Positions 10,721 through 21,975 of a DNA stretch of 64,000 bases are shown here, piece by piece. How positions within the stretch are numbered: the first letter of the stretch is position 1; each line of letters opens with the position of its first letter. Location of the stretch: the NCBI GenBank assembly GCA_963082975.1, contig OY720350.1, positions 18,570,910 through 18,634,909 of the forward strand. Direction: 5' to 3'. A program made the translations under genes and the position numbers. Under the pieces are notes generated by a model. That model searched no databases and had not been told where the DNA came from. It saw only the letters and a program-made list of their open reading frames with translations. Source of the DNA: Labia minor. Its lineage: Eukaryota; Arthropoda; Insecta; Dermaptera; Spongiphoridae.

Positions 10721-12607
10721 TTAATGAGATGTATGCAGTTGTTTTCTTGAAACAAGAATCTCAATATCTGGCTTAATATTGGAAACTTTTAATCTAAGAT
10801 CCGGCTCTACATTTAATTTGTTTCTATATTTAGACTTAATATAAAATAGTACCGAAAAAGCTTGTTCGCATAAATATGTTGTGCAGAATGGAATCAAGTG
10901 TTGAAGTGCTTTATTTGCAAGCGCAGGATAATCTGACCTGAGAAGTAACCAAAAGTTGCTCAATTCAGTTTTGTTAAATTTTAGTTTATAAGTTGTATCA
11001 CATGATAATTCCACGAGAATATCTTGTTCAGGTGCAGATAAATGTTTAGCATTTGTAATTTCCATATTAAATGGATCTCTGATCCAGTTATTGCAAGGAT
11101 CAGGAGTAGAAAAATACTTCCTGAAGTTGCTTTTCAAAGTAATTAAATGTTCAACAAATAATTGACGCGTTTGAATAAGCAATTTTTCACTGGAGCTTTC
11201 TATGAAATCATTGAGAGTTGGAAAAGACTCATATACACCGTTCTGGATGCGTTTCGACCACAAGTCGATTTTTTTAATCATTGCTTCTATTTTATCTTCA
11301 ACTTTAAATATATTTACAACAGTACCTTGCAGGCTCAAATTAAGTTCGTTCAATTTTGTAAAAATATCAGTCAAGTAAGCCACCTTAGCTAACCAGATAA
11401 AATCATTGAAACATTCGGTCAGTTCAAAATGCGCATCTATTAAAAACAATCGTATTTCATCTCGAAGCTCAAAAAGGCGAATGAGTACTTTCCCGCGGGA
11501 CAACCAACGTACATCTGTATGTAATAATAAATGTGTATGTTGACTACCCATTTCCTCACACAAAATTTTAAAAACTCTGGAATTAAGTGGACGAGCCTTA
11601 ATGAAATTGACAATTTTAACTACTTCGTCTAATGTTCTTTTCAAATCTGGTGACATATTTTTGGCTGCTAATGATTCTCTGTGAATGCAGCAATGATTCC
11701 AAACAACCTGAGGCGCAACATTTTTAATAAGAGCAATCAATCCAGTTCTTGTACCTGACATTGCACGAGCACCATCAGTGCAAATTCCAACACATTTTGG
11801 CCACTCTATTTCATTTTCGGTTATAAAATTATTCAAACTGTTAAATATGTCATTAGCTGTCGTTCGTGAAGGTAGTGAATCACAAAACAATACATCTTCT
11901 TGTATTTGATTTTCAAACTCATATCTAATGAAAGCTAACAAATTGGCATTATTAGTGACATCAGTACTTTCATCCAATTGTAATGAGTAATAGTGACTTT
12001 TGCGCACTCTCGATATTAATTCTTCTTTTATATTACATGACATGTCTTCAATCCTATTCTTAACCGTATCATTTGATAATGAAATCAAATTTATATCGTT
12101 TGCTGCTTTAGTTCCTAACATTATATTTGTAATTACTTTTGTAGCAGGAAGAATTAATTGCTCTGCTATATTATGCGGCTTTCCTGCTTTAGCAATAAGT
12201 AGAGCTACTTCATATGATGCCATTACTGCTTTCTTACTCATACCACCAGATCCCGTCTTTACCATCAATTTCTGACTTGAAGTAAGTTCTTCTTTTTTCA
12301 TTTTAAAAAATTCGATAGACTTACTAACATGCTCGCTGTGCTTTGTTTGTAAATGACGTCTGAGATTAGCAGGTGTCATACTTTCATTGGATAAACTTTC
12401 CTGACATAGAACGCAGACTGGTCTTTCCACATCATTGTTGCAAATATAAGTAAATCCAAATGATAAATAATCATCCGAATATTTTCTAGTTTTGCGTTTC
12501 TTGGTAGAGTTTGCTGTTGATGCCTCATCATCTGATTCTTTCCGTTTCTGTGTTGAACCAGTTTGTAGCCAACGATCCATTTTATGGAGTAATTTATTAA
12601 CATTCAA
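10721..12607 (-). CDS. hAT-family transposase with BED zinc finger (ZBED5/FAM200-like)
   Basis: Intact 628-residue frame, full length for this hAT branch, whose domesticated vertebrate relatives include ZBED5 and FAM200. Expected role: bind the element's ends in the nucleus and excise and reinsert it by DDE chemistry. Seen in the protein: lysine-rich N-terminus with MDRWLQ at residues 10-15 (the usual family start, so residue 10 may be the real start), a BED-type finger with C65, C68, H85 and H90, an RNase H-like core with D212 in LDESTDVTNNANLLAF and D278 in CTDGARAMSGTRTGLIA, the hAT motif WNHCCIHRE at 303-311, a long helical insertion, and the C-terminal dimerisation segment FWLLLRSDYPALANKAL...TTYLCEQAFS, where E581 is the likely third catalytic residue. 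No frameshift or stop. Promoter not identified; the AT-rich DNA just upstream has TATAAATATA repeats. Assignment to hAT is secure; current activity is inference. Confidence 0.95.
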   Translation of the reverse strand: MNVNKLLHKMDRWLQTGSTQKRKESDDEASTANSTKKRKTRKYSDDYLSFGFTYICNNDVERPVCVLCQESLSNESMTPANLRRHLQTKHSEHVSKSIEFFKMKKEELTSSQKLMVKTGSGGMSKKAVMASYEVALLIAKAGKPHNIAEQLILPATKVITNIMLGTKAANDINLISLSNDTVKNRIEDMSCNIKEELISRVRKSHYYSLQLDESTDVTNNANLLAFIRYEFENQIQEDVLFCDSLPSRTTANDIFNSLNNFITENEIEWPKCVGICTDGARAMSGTRTGLIALIKNVAPQVVWNHCCIHRESLAAKNMSPDLKRTLDEVVKIVNFIKARPLNSRVFKILCEEMGSQHTHLLLHTDVRWLSRGKVLIRLFELRDEIRLFLIDAHFELTECFNDFIWLAKVAYLTDIFTKLNELNLSLQGTVVNIFKVEDKIEAMIKKIDLWSKRIQNGVYESFPTLNDFIESSSEKLLIQTRQLFVEHLITLKSNFRKYFSTPDPCNNWIRDPFNMEITNAKHLSAPEQDILVELSCDTTYKLKFNKTELSNFWLLLRSDYPALANKALQHLIPFCTTYLCEQAFSVLFYIKSKYRNKLNVEPDLRLKVSNIKPDIEILVSRKQLHTSH

Positions 12608-12800
12608 CTACAATAATATAAATATAATATAAATATAACGAATTATTATTTACTAGCTATGTTTTAATATGATTTTAAATGAATGTTTTAATATCGTTTT
12701 AAATGAATGTTTTAAATCATTTTAATAAATGTTTTAAATCATTTTAAATAAATGATTTAATATCATTTTAAATGAATATTAATTTATATAATAAATATAT

Positions 12801-12890
12801 TTCGTAATTTGATTCTAAAATATTATTAATTTCGTAATTTGATTCTAAAATATTATTAATTTCGTAATTTGATTCTAAAATATTATTAAA
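12801..12890. repeat. 30-bp tandem repeat, 3 units, inside the hAT
   Basis: Three near-identical 30-bp units starting TTCGTAATTTGATTCTAAAA. Directly upstream of the transposase gene, after a looser run of TTTTAAATGAATGTTT-like units at 12660-12780. Confidence 0.9.
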
Positions 12891-13075
12891 ATAAATATTT
12901 TTTATTCATAAAACTAACTTATACTTACATCTCAAAAACAGCCTTTCTGGGAAATTGCAAAATGTGTTTAGTGTTTTTATATAAATAATGATCATGCAAA
13001 TTACACTAAAAATTAAAAAAATTATTAGCTATAATAAACTATTATTAGCTATAATTTAATTATAATTAATTAAAT

Positions 13076-13185
13076 TAATAAAAATAATTTAAAGATACAA
13101 CTCGTTGAGAAATGAACTTATAATTAACATTAATAAAAATAATTTAAAGATACAACTCGTTGAGAAATGAACTTATAATTAACAT
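13076..13185. repeat. 55-bp tandem duplication inside the hAT
   Basis: Two identical 55-bp units (13076-13130 and 13131-13185) containing ACAACTCGTTGAGAAATGAA. Lies in the transposase upstream region. Confidence 0.9.
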
Positions 13186-13652
13186 TTGCTTTAAAACTGT
13201 TTAAAACCCCAGAGTGGACGCTGACAATTTGGGTTTTTCCGGGTAAGACTGTCCCCTCCCCTGGTTTTCCCCAATAACGAAGTGAAAGAAAATATGGCCT
13301 CCCCTTCCGAGCCCCTAAGAGGGGTTATTTTAAAGGAACAATCGAAAAATGATTTTAAATGAATGAATGGATGAAAATTCAAATTTTATATATAGTTTTT
13401 TATATATGTTTATTTATTCACAAAAAATTAATTGACATAATTATCAATTTAATAAAATAAAATAGTATTATTAATAGTATTAAATTATAGCCGTAATTCT
13501 CTAGGAGGATATAGTTAAACAATGAACTTTAAATATTTATATATGTATATATTTTTACGATGATTTTTTTCCGAGGACCGCGGACCCCCAGTAAAGGCTT
13601 CGCGGACCCCCAGGGGTCCGCGGACCACAGTTTAAGAACCGCTGCTGTAGAC

Positions 13653-14172
13653 TATACCCTCTATTTATTTCTTAAATTGTTCACACATCATCTTTTTATG
13701 AAAGCGATGATAGTGATTAAATTAATGAAGAAAAGAAAAAAAAGAGAGACATACAGACAAAGAAGGATAGAAAATGATTTTTATTATTATTCCTTCTCTC
13801 AACTTCAAAGGTCATTAGCATGGCTCAAAGCCCCTCAAGGCAACAACGATTGGTCATCAGTCCTTTCGTGTCAGGCTAACCAAGTTTCAACTTAGAATAC
13901 CAATTGAGATAATTTTCATCTTTGGATACATTATTACACGAATTAGAAAAAGCGTCAACTTTTTCTAAGTTGGTTCAATATTTTTTATTTTTTGTTTTTT
14001 TTTCATGGACTAATTAATATTTGATACTTATAATTTAAGAAATAGAGTTTAGTCATATCAAATTATTATTACGTAGAAAATATTTTTTATATTTTAATTG
14101 ATAAATATGAATATTACCTATTATATTTTTTATTTTCAAGCATAAGTAGTACATTACATCTTTATATAATTT
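13653..14172. other. Intergenic stretch beyond the hAT
   Basis: The first 250 bp (to about 13900) are moderately complex with an AGAAAAGAAAAAAAAGAGAG purine tract; the rest is AT-rich. No gene or repeat recognised. Confidence 0.4.
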
Positions 14173-14715
14173 TTTACCGACCGATGATAGTTCGGGAGGT
14201 ATTGTATTCACACCAAATTTCACATGTGGAGATTTTTACATATCATACATTTAATACATACATTTAATTTTATGTTATTTATAATATATAAGGAGGAGCT
14301 GGCTGTGACGTCATGAAGGGCTGGGTGACGCCATATACCTAATTACCGAAGGGAGGTATTGTTTTCACTCCAAATATCACATGTGGAGATTTTTACATAT
14401 CTCCACGAATCATTCATTTTGTTAACAGAAAAAACTATTTTTAGCATGATGTCTGTCCGCCCGTCTGTCCGTCCGTATAAATGTATACAGCTTGAACGGC
14501 TCAATGGATTTTAATAAAATTTGATAAATTTACTTAATGCATCAGTATGATGAATTGATTAACCTTTGGTGTATATCCGGAAACCGGAAGTGGTAGTATT
14601 ACAGATCGACGATAGAAAGGGAAGGGTTATTTTCACACTAAAACTAAAGGTAGCTGGGAATTAATTTATTTCACACCGTCGGTCGGTTCCGTGCCTGGCC
14701 ACAGGTCAACTTATT
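14173..14715 (+). mobile_element. Helentron-like element, family A, rearranged copy
   Basis: Starts TTTACCGACCGATGATAG and ends with GTCGGTCGG, the hairpin region CCTGGCCACAGG and TCAACTTATTT. The order inside is unusual: after about 90 bp of 5' sequence comes a segment in reverse orientation (TATATAAGGAGGAGCTGGC, the complement of the normal pre-3' segment), then a second 5' start (TTACCGAAGGGAGGTATTG) with the GTCY tract and core. It therefore has two 5' modules and one 3' end. Confidence 0.68.
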
Positions 14716-15539
14716 TTTAAACAATTTACTAATTTTAATTTATTTGTTTTTATTTTTATAAATTATTATGCTAACAAAACCTAGAATTGATTTTTTTAAG
14801 GGGAACAAACAACTTTGGAGATCAAATTATAAATTTCTTTAATTATTGATTTTCATTTCAAATTTTGTAATTGAATTATAACATTATAGATATACCTGTA
14901 AATACATCAAAATCAAAGAAAATATAAATAAAAATATTTAATTTAAATTATAATTGAACAAATTATATATTCGATTATAATTTTATAAATTTTTAAATTG
15001 TAATGAATCTGATCAAAAGTTTTTTTTTATTATGCAACCCACCCCACCATTTGTTCTGTTTTTTTAAAACAAATATTATTTAATTATTTTTAAGTAAATT
15101 TGATTGATTTATTTATAAAGTTTAGTTTAATTATAATTTGAAATATGCTGTTTATGATTAATTATTTAATTTTAAATTTAGGCATAGAAAAAGAGTTAAA
15201 ATCATACATTATTATAAAAGAAATTAAAATTTTCTTAAAACGTTGAATTATTATTTATTTAGTTCTATTTTAATAAATAAATTTAAAAAAAAACATAAAT
15301 AAATAAAAATAATAAATAATATTTGTATTCTTGATTAATTTCTTTTTTAAGAACTACACATTAACTTGAAGTTATTTTCATAATTGTATTTTTTTTTTCA
15401 TAACGACTAATAAATATTCAAATACAACAACCTATAATTATAGAGATTTTATTGAGTATAAATTTATTTAAATTAATTTTCCATTTCCTTATTCGAATAA
15501 ATACCAATTTGTTTATTCCTCTTCCGTTAACTATTGAAA
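14716..15539. other. AT-rich intergenic stretch
   Basis: No gene or element recognised; many AAATAAATA and TTTAATTA runs. Confidence 0.5.
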
Positions 15540-15940
15540 CGTAGAGACAATAAGTTAACAGGGATATCTATTTGCTTATCTTGACATTACCATGAGTTAA
15601 AAGGCATCCAAATCCCAGCATAGCCTACACGTTTCAGAAGTGTGCTTGGGATCTGAGAACAAGTGGTCTCTGATGGACACCGGATCAAGATAAAGTATCT
15701 CTTACTCTTTCTCTCCCTTTCTCTCTCTCTCTCTCTCTGCTGCGACACAACTCACCCCCTTCCTTCCTGCAAACATAATAAACAAGAGACGCCCCTTCAT
15801 GGAGAAAGTCTACCATTGCGTGCCGACAAATGATTCATGACCGCCGTTTACTTAAACACGTGTTCCCACAACATGATCGACACCCATCTTGATTATCTCG
15901 ATCAAACTATGGTGCCATATGGAGACCACCTTATGAAAGA
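15540..15940. other. GC-richer island, possible conserved non-coding DNA
   Basis: About 400 bp of complex sequence including a CT-repeat (15708-15738) and a segment with CACGTGTTCCCACAACATG (about 15855-15873). No long frame in any orientation and no repeat-like ends. Its contrast with the flanking AT-rich DNA suggests selective constraint, which is inference. Confidence 0.3.
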
Positions 15941-16246
15941 ATACTAAAACAAGAAGAATTGGAAGAAAATTTCATTTTAATTACGAGTAATACAAGATAT
16001 TACCCTCTGAAATGAATAATAATGAAAAAAATGAGAGTAATATACTTATCAAAGACTGAGAATTGACAATCTAATTTTATTTAGTAAGTAATCGTGTAAA
16101 ACTTGATATTATTAATATACAATATTTATTCTATACTTGAGATGATTTATGATCCTAGAAAAAAAAATAAAATATTATTAAGAAGATTTATATAATATTT
16201 AAATAAAAAAAAATGGATTCTTCCTGAATAAGTAATGAGTTTCATT

Positions 16247-16460
16247 TTTACCTTCCGACGATAGTAAGTGAGGTATTGTTTTCACAACAAATTTCACATG
16301 TGGGATTTTTACATAGTTCCACGAATCATACATTTTGTTAACAGAAAAAAGTATTTTTAGCATGATGTCTGTCCGTCTGTCCATCCGTCCATATAGATGT
16401 GTACAGCTTGAAAGGCTCAACGGATTTTGATAAAATTTGGTATATTTACTTAATGCATCA
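16247..16460 (+). mobile_element. Helentron-like family A, 5' fragment
   Basis: Carries the family A 5' end (CCGACGATAGTAAGTGAGG), the GTCT/GTCC tract at about 16366-16390 and the core through TGGTATATTTACTTAATGC, then stops. The 3' half is absent. Confidence 0.7.
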
Positions 16461-16499
16461 AATCGGATGAGCCCGTAAAGTGTTATTAAGTAACCAATA

Positions 16500-16850
16500 A
16501 AGCTTGGTTTTATTTCTGAGGAGTAATTATTGGGCATGATAAAATGTATCAATCTGCCCCCAGGGCCATTATGCCATTGCCACGCAGGACTACTGGAATA
16601 TTAACGTAACGAGCAAGAAACAATTTGAAAACCGATGTTTCTTCTGGATTTCTCTCTCTCTCTCTCTGTCTCCCTCTCTTTATTTCTGACTTTTTTTATT
16701 TATTATCGCTATTCTTGTTGGGATCCACACGAAGGAAGATGGTGGCTCCATTATGCTCGCGCGTGCTCGCTGCGTGACCCATGAAACAAACCCATGATCT
16801 CGCTGGTTCGTCTGCGATCCTCTGCCTCTTTGCTGTGATAGAAATACTCA
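16500..16850. other. GC-richer island, possible conserved non-coding DNA
   Basis: Two complex blocks, 16550-16615 (with CAGGGCCATTATGCCATTG) and 16715-16850, separated by a CT repeat (16651-16680). No plausible exon: frames across it are short and unrecognised. Confidence 0.3.
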
Positions 16851-16932
16851 AAATATTCACAAAATATAGTACAGATTTAAATAAGAAAAAAATAAAAAGA
16901 ACCAGATACAATTTTATTATCTGGTTACACAT

Positions 16933-17608
16933 CTATTCTATATATAATTATTAGTAATCCATTTATATTTACTAACAAAGGAGTATAATAAAAAAAAACA
17001 AAATAAAGAGATGAAAGAGGTGGGAAAAAGAGTTGGGTATGAAATTCATGACAAAAAAACACTCAGCATCATTTAACGAACCAATTCTTATGTCAACATC
17101 GTATTTTACAGATCTATTTAAACTCATAATATTCAAAATAAGTATTCAAAAAAATTAATATAAATATAACAAATCAAATTTATAATTATTTTAAAGAAAA
17201 AACCATATTAAAAGAATTTAAATATGGAAAATAAGTCAAAACAGCTTAAAAACTCAAACAATAATTCAAGTTATAAAAAATTAAATTACCTTCAAAGAGA
17301 AATAAAAGAAAAAGTAAACTGAAGGGGCTGAGAATCGTCATATATATTAAAAACTCTCATCCCTGTGAGGTAGATTTGCATTACTGGTTGCCTGAACACA
17401 ATAATTTATTTGAGAATTTTTGAAACTTAGTAATTTTGCAATATTATTTTATTTTTTATTTTATTAATGAAAATATATTTCTAATTATATAATATGCCTC
17501 TTAAAGAATCGGCACCAAATAGTTATTAATTTTTTGGTACTGTCATACTTGAATAAAAACTTCTTTATCTATGACTAATATCAAAGTAGAATATAAGTTT
17601 ATGTATAA
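16933..17608. other. AT-rich intergenic stretch
   Basis: Nothing recognised. Confidence 0.45.
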
Positions 17609-18373
17609 TTACCGACCGACAATAGTAAGGGAGGTATTGGTTTCACACTAAATTTCACATGTGGAGATTTTTACATATCTCCACGAATCATGCATTTTCT
17701 TAAAAGAAAAAAGTATTTTTAGCATGATGTCTGTCCGTCCGTATAGATGTGTACATCTTGAACGGCTCAACGGATTTTAGTAAAATTTGGTATATTTATC
17801 AGAATGGTGAATTGATCAACTTCTGATGTATATCCGGAAACCGGAGTTGTAGTATTGCCGATCGGCTATAGGAAGGGAAGGGTTATTTTCACACCAAATT
17901 TCACATGCGGAGATTTTTTTACATATCTCCACGAATCATGACTTTGTATTGGTTTTATCTTCGGAAAAAATCATCTTCATTAGTTTTTCTTAATTTAAAA
18001 TAAATACGGACGGTCGGACGGACGGACAGACATCATTCTAAAAATACTTTTTTCTATTAACAAAATGCATGATTCGTGGAGATATGTAAAAATCTCCACA
18101 TGTGATAATTGGTGTGAAAACAATACCCCCCTTACTATCGCCGGTCGGTAATATGGCGTCAACCAGCCCTTCATGACGACACAGCCAGCTTCTCCTTATG
18201 TATTATAAATAACATAAAATTAAATGTATGTATGTAATTTATGTTATATCCATATCTATTTTTTATTGAATTAATAGATATATTAAAATTGTTTGAAATT
18301 GTTTCTGTAGCTGGAAATTAATTTATTTCAAACCGTCGGTCGGTTCTGTGCCTGGTCACAGGTCAACTTATTT
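17609..18373 (+). mobile_element. Helentron-like element, family A, copy with inverted internal 5' module
   Basis: Normal 5' start (ACCGACCGACAATAG), GTCY tract and core at 17610-17995, then an inverted copy of the 5' module at about 18005-18152 (ending CGCCGGTCGGTAAT on the plus strand), then the usual pre-3' segment and the 3' end (GTCGGTCGGTT, hairpin region, CAACTTATTT). The palindrome formed by the two 5' modules spans about 540 bp with a short centre. Confidence 0.7.
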
Positions 18374-18799
18374 AAATAGAAAAGTTATTATTCTTCTAAA
18401 CTTTTTCCTTAGATTTCCACTATCGTTTTGAACCTAAAAAATAAATTAATAGATTAGTTATTATATAATTTGAAAATCGATATATTTTTTTAATACCTCA
18501 ATTTGTTCTTATTTTTAAATCCAATTTCTTCAGTGCTTGCCTGCTACTGGTAATGATAATAATTTGTGATAATAGAATAGAAAAATTCACAGATGAATTT
18601 TAATTTTTCTAAAATTAAAATTGTTAACCACACCTTTTTCAATGGAAGTACATTTATATAAAGGCTTTCAAGATTATCACATGAATAAATTATGTGTCAC
18701 TAATCAAGAGATTTTATTCTAATAATAATCAATCATCGTCAAGCAAGGATTATACAGGAACAACTGGTATACAGACAACTAATATTTGAAATCTTATCT

Positions 18800-18842
<43 letters not shown>

Positions 18843-18957
18843 GCATAAATTTTATTTATGTTTTTTTAGATTTCATGAAAGATTTTGTTTTTTTTTTTTT
18901 GTTTTTTTTTTTGATAACATTTATTCTAGTTTTTTTAAAGTACTTACAGTAATTCTT
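18374..18957. other. AT-rich stretch with microsatellites
   Basis: ATA-trinucleotide repeat at 18804-18842 and long T runs at about 18885-18912. No gene or element recognised. Confidence 0.5.
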
Positions 18958-19575
18958 ATTTTTACTATCTCGCCAGAGATAGTATTGCGATCACGAAAAT
19001 GATCACGAAAATTTTCGATATCGAGATTTTGATGTTTTTATACGTTTTTAAGGTCTCTGTATCATTTTCACTAAGGTTGAGAAAAATGTCTGTGTGTGTG
19101 TGTAGACACGATTAAGAAAAAACGGTTTGAGCTAGAATCATGAAATTTGGTACACGGGCATTATTCAAAATTGGTAGTTTTCTCTCAACTTTTGAGAAAT
19201 GTAGCTCATTCGGAAGAGGGTCATTACCGCCCACGCGCGGTTTTATTTATTTTCCTCTAAACTGACCGTAAAAATAAAGATGTTTGGTAGTTTTCCCATG
19301 TTAATCATAAAAATTGTATAAAACTGCTATATATAGAATTTGAGCTTGATTGAATCGCTGAAAGTACCAGAATTAATTTTTAACACGACTGCAAATCACG
19401 CTCCAGCACGTGACGTGATGCCATCAACAAAGAGCCAAACACGCACTGGTTTAATAAATATTATTTATTAATTTTAATTTATAATTTAATCAATTAAATT
19501 AAATTTAAATATAATATATCTTATTTAAACCAATTCAAATTGTGAGATAGTCGAGTGGAGACACTCCAGCTTTTA
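18958..19575 (+). mobile_element. Helentron-like element, family B, copy 1
   Basis: Best-preserved plus-strand family B copy. The 5' end is T-run then ACTATCTCGCCAGAGATAG, which itself folds (CTATCTC-GCCA-GAGATAG, 18965-18982). Then comes TGGTT-like text, a GTCT/GT microsatellite (about 19088-19105) and a core with AAACGGTTTGAGCTAGAATC and ATGAAATTTGGTACACG. The 3' end has the inverted subterminal repeat GAGATAGT, followed by hairpin TGGAG-ACA-CTCCA (19556-19568) and a T-run. No target duplication. Same architecture as family A but unrelated end sequences. Non-coding. Confidence 0.72.
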
Positions 19576-20014
19576 TTTTATCTAATAAAATAAACATCAG
19601 TCATTATTTTAATATTTTACCCTAAAAAATGAATTTTTATGTGCAAAATTTATTGAAAACTCATTAAAATCATTTTTTTTATTATTATTAAAATCGGTTA
19701 TTAGCTACACTAGTAGTTAGATTGTAATAATAAATAAATAATAAAAAAAAAAAAAAAAAAATTAAAATCGGTTAAAGAAAAGTAATTTCTCTATTAATGT
19801 TTGAATTTAGAAAAAAAAAATTACATTTATTGAAAAATTTGATTTAATTTATGATATCGATGCTAATGTATTTTATATCCAGTGATTGTTTATGTGTCTG
19901 GCTTGAAGACTCATCTGTGAGTGTGTCTGTCTGGGTGTAATGCGTCTATGAAAAAAAAACAAAAAAAAAAAAAAATGAAATAAAAAAAAAAAAGTTTGTT
20001 GAATGCTAAAAAAA
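19576..20014. other. AT-rich stretch
   Basis: A-runs at about 19742-19760 and 19940-20000. Nothing recognised. Confidence 0.45.
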
Positions 20015-20290
20015 TGGATTGGTTGAGAACCGGTTGTGCGTAATACTGAGGACTGGTTACTCCGAGGATTTTGGTTGTGTTGCTTTTTCCTTTTTGGCTG
20101 ATGCCCCTTTCCCCCCTGTTCAAGGAGTTCCCCCCCCACACACACACTATTCTCGGACAACGCTAGCCTCTCACCTGAGATGCACGATGCCGTTACGGAA
20201 GAGTTAACTGTATTATCAGTACAGATTGAGAGACGATACTCTCTATAGAAGAAACAAGTGGGAGAGAGAAGAGACGAGACAAAAACCAAT
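20015..20290. other. GC-richer island
   Basis: Complex sequence from GGATTGGTTGAGAACCGG to GGGAGAGAGAAGAGACG with a CCCCCC(CA)n junction at about 20131-20148. The two short open frames across it are low-complexity and unrecognised, so no gene is called. Possible regulatory DNA. Confidence 0.28.
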
Positions 20291-20971
20291 GAAATTTACC
20301 TTTTATAATAATAATACAAAAATAGTAAAAAAAAAAGAAAGAAACAAATACAAACAAAAAAAAAATCAACGCTATAACTTGAATTGATTGCTTTAAAAAT
20401 ACACCAATTGAACTTTTTTTTCCCCTCATTAATACATTTATGAAACAAACAAAACAAATGTCAATGAAATGGAAAGAGAAACAAAAACATTGATGTGCAG
20501 AACAAAATTGTATGCAAATAAATAAAATGAATATTTTCAAATTAGCTTGTATAAGTTGAATACAACGTATTTTATTCATTAGAGTCAGCTGATGTATATA
20601 AATAAGCCTGTTTTACATAACATTTATAACCTTATGTAGAAATTTTTCAATAATGATTTGCGATTAATTTAAATTATAACAAACTATTCAATGAAAAAAA
20701 TTCTTTATTCTTATTTCACTTGTTTAATTGATTTGATTTTTTTTTTACGTAAAGTTTATTTATTTTTTATTTTTATTTTAATTGGAATAAATTAATAATG
20801 ATAATATTAATTTACATAATAAGATTGAATTAAACTTTCATAGATATATGAAAATATATATGTATAATAGTAGTAAATAATGTATATAAGTACTTCTCTA
20901 ATATAATAATAATTTAAATTACGAAAATTCTTATTTATGATAATAAGTAGTAATCAAAAACCAACTATATA

Positions 20972-21014
<43 letters not shown>
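20291..21014. other. AT-rich stretch
   Basis: Nothing recognised apart from an (AT)n tract at about 20972-21016. Confidence 0.45.
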
Positions 21015-21021
<7 letters not shown>

Positions 21022-21445
21022 ATTTGGAAGAGGTTCGATTGGTATCTAGAGGTAAATTATCTCGATAGAGCAACAACACTTCTTGTTTGGGCTTTTCTAT
21101 AAAATGCTTTATTTATAAATAAATATACACATACAAATACAACACTCTCTCATCATCATAGTCATCTAAACAGAATCTAAGAGAAGAGTCCAAACGAATC
21201 GTCTAAACGAATCCCTTGCGGGAGTTTGCGTTCCAATTTATATATTAATCATGGCCCTACTGAAGCATCGGTTGTCGGGAGAAGGAGTGGGAGACTTTCT
21301 CCTGGCCGCCCTTCCTGTGGGGTCACGGTTGCCTTTTACAACCAAAGACTAAGAAGTGGAGTGAGGAGGTTGAAACATCCTTGTCGCGAACATCCCTTGA
21401 CTTCTATTTCAACTCGCACATATATATACTATATATCAAGTCTTA
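21015..21445. mobile_element. LTR-like stretch, possible solo LTR fossil
   Basis: A GC-richer block beginning TGTAGTGATTTGGAAGAGG with an AATAAATA signal near 21117, bounded by AT repeats. The TG start, size and composition resemble a retrotransposon LTR, but a matching CA end, a target duplication and internal retroviral-type sequence were not found. Low confidence; it may be an unrelated single-copy island. Confidence 0.22.
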
Positions 21446-21489
21446 TTATGCTAGCTAAAATTGTATATAGATTTGTATTTTTGAAGTAT

Positions 21490-21613
21490 TAAACCGCTCG
21501 AAGCATTTTTTTTGAAATTCACACCCCATAGATAATAATAAAGAAAAATCAATCTGTATAGGTTTCAGCCTCGGGAAAAATCATCTTTGTTAGTTTTTTC
21601 TTAATTTAAAATC
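21490..21613 (+). mobile_element. Family D fragment (related to the A/B module)
   Basis: Contains ACCGCTCGAAGC, TTTTTTTGAAATTCACAC and CCTCGGGAAAAATCATC. The first two match the segment embedded in the family A composite at 41600-41795; the last is shared with family A itself. Ends not defined. Confidence 0.5.
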
Positions 21614-21735
21614 TCTCTGAGGCTCTACGGAACTCGAAAGTTCTTGGCCGCAGCAACCACATTTCTCCAAGAATCCCTATATTCTGAGCCACAAACCTCC
21701 AATTCCTACCCTCTCCCATCTCTCTCACGTCCCTT
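21614..21735 (-). mobile_element. LINE 3' end, distal part (split by a hAT)
   Basis: Reverse complement of the LINE tail seen at 6485-7130 and 62140-63120: GCTCTACGGAACTCGAAAG, TTGGCCGCAGCAACCAC and TCTCTCACGTCCCTT. The homology resumes at 23781, on the other side of the inserted hAT. Confidence 0.85.
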
Positions 21736-21975
21736 CAGTGGCGCAACCAGGATTTGATCCTGGGGGGGGGGGGGTTTTGACTAGCCGCTCCACCTTCCTA
21801 TGCCCCCCCCTCCGGTTTATTTATTTATTTATAAAAAACTACTTTAATATTTCGAAATCTTTTCGTCCGTCCGTAGTGGCAGGATATTTTGAAAGAAATC
21901 ATGTAAAAATCCCTAAGAAAAAATCCCTAAGTAAAATATCTCTAAATAAAAAATTTCCCTAATATTTTTACTTAT

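Larger units (their letters stand above)
10335..13644 (-). mobile_element. Complete autonomous-looking hAT transposon
   Basis: A 3310-bp element with a perfect 8-bp duplication CTGTAGAC on both sides (10327-10334 and 13645-13652). Termini CATAGGTTCTTAAACT and AGTTTAAGAACCGCTG pair at 14 of 16 positions. Subterminal GGACCCCCA motifs occur twice at the left end (about 10364 and 10393) and repeatedly at the right end (13575-13626), the usual layout of hAT transposase-binding sites. It holds one intact transposase gene read leftward (12607-10721), an AT-rich upstream region with two tandem repeat blocks, and a GC-richer patch at 13195-13340 that may be a leader or promoter segment. The identical duplications and the open gene argue for a fairly recent insertion. 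Whether it is active cannot be told from one copy. Confidence 0.93.

Noticed and set aside
11162-12603. Open frames overlapping the hAT transposase gene on both strands
   Set aside because: They lie inside the 628-residue transposase in other frames and have no recognisable content.
20019-20289. Short frames on both strands over the GC-richer island
   Set aside because: Low-complexity, mutually overlapping and unrecognised.
21015-21445. Complete LTR retrotransposon
   Set aside because: Only an LTR-like composition and a TG start were seen; no partner LTR, target duplication or coding region, so it is listed only as a low-confidence fossil.
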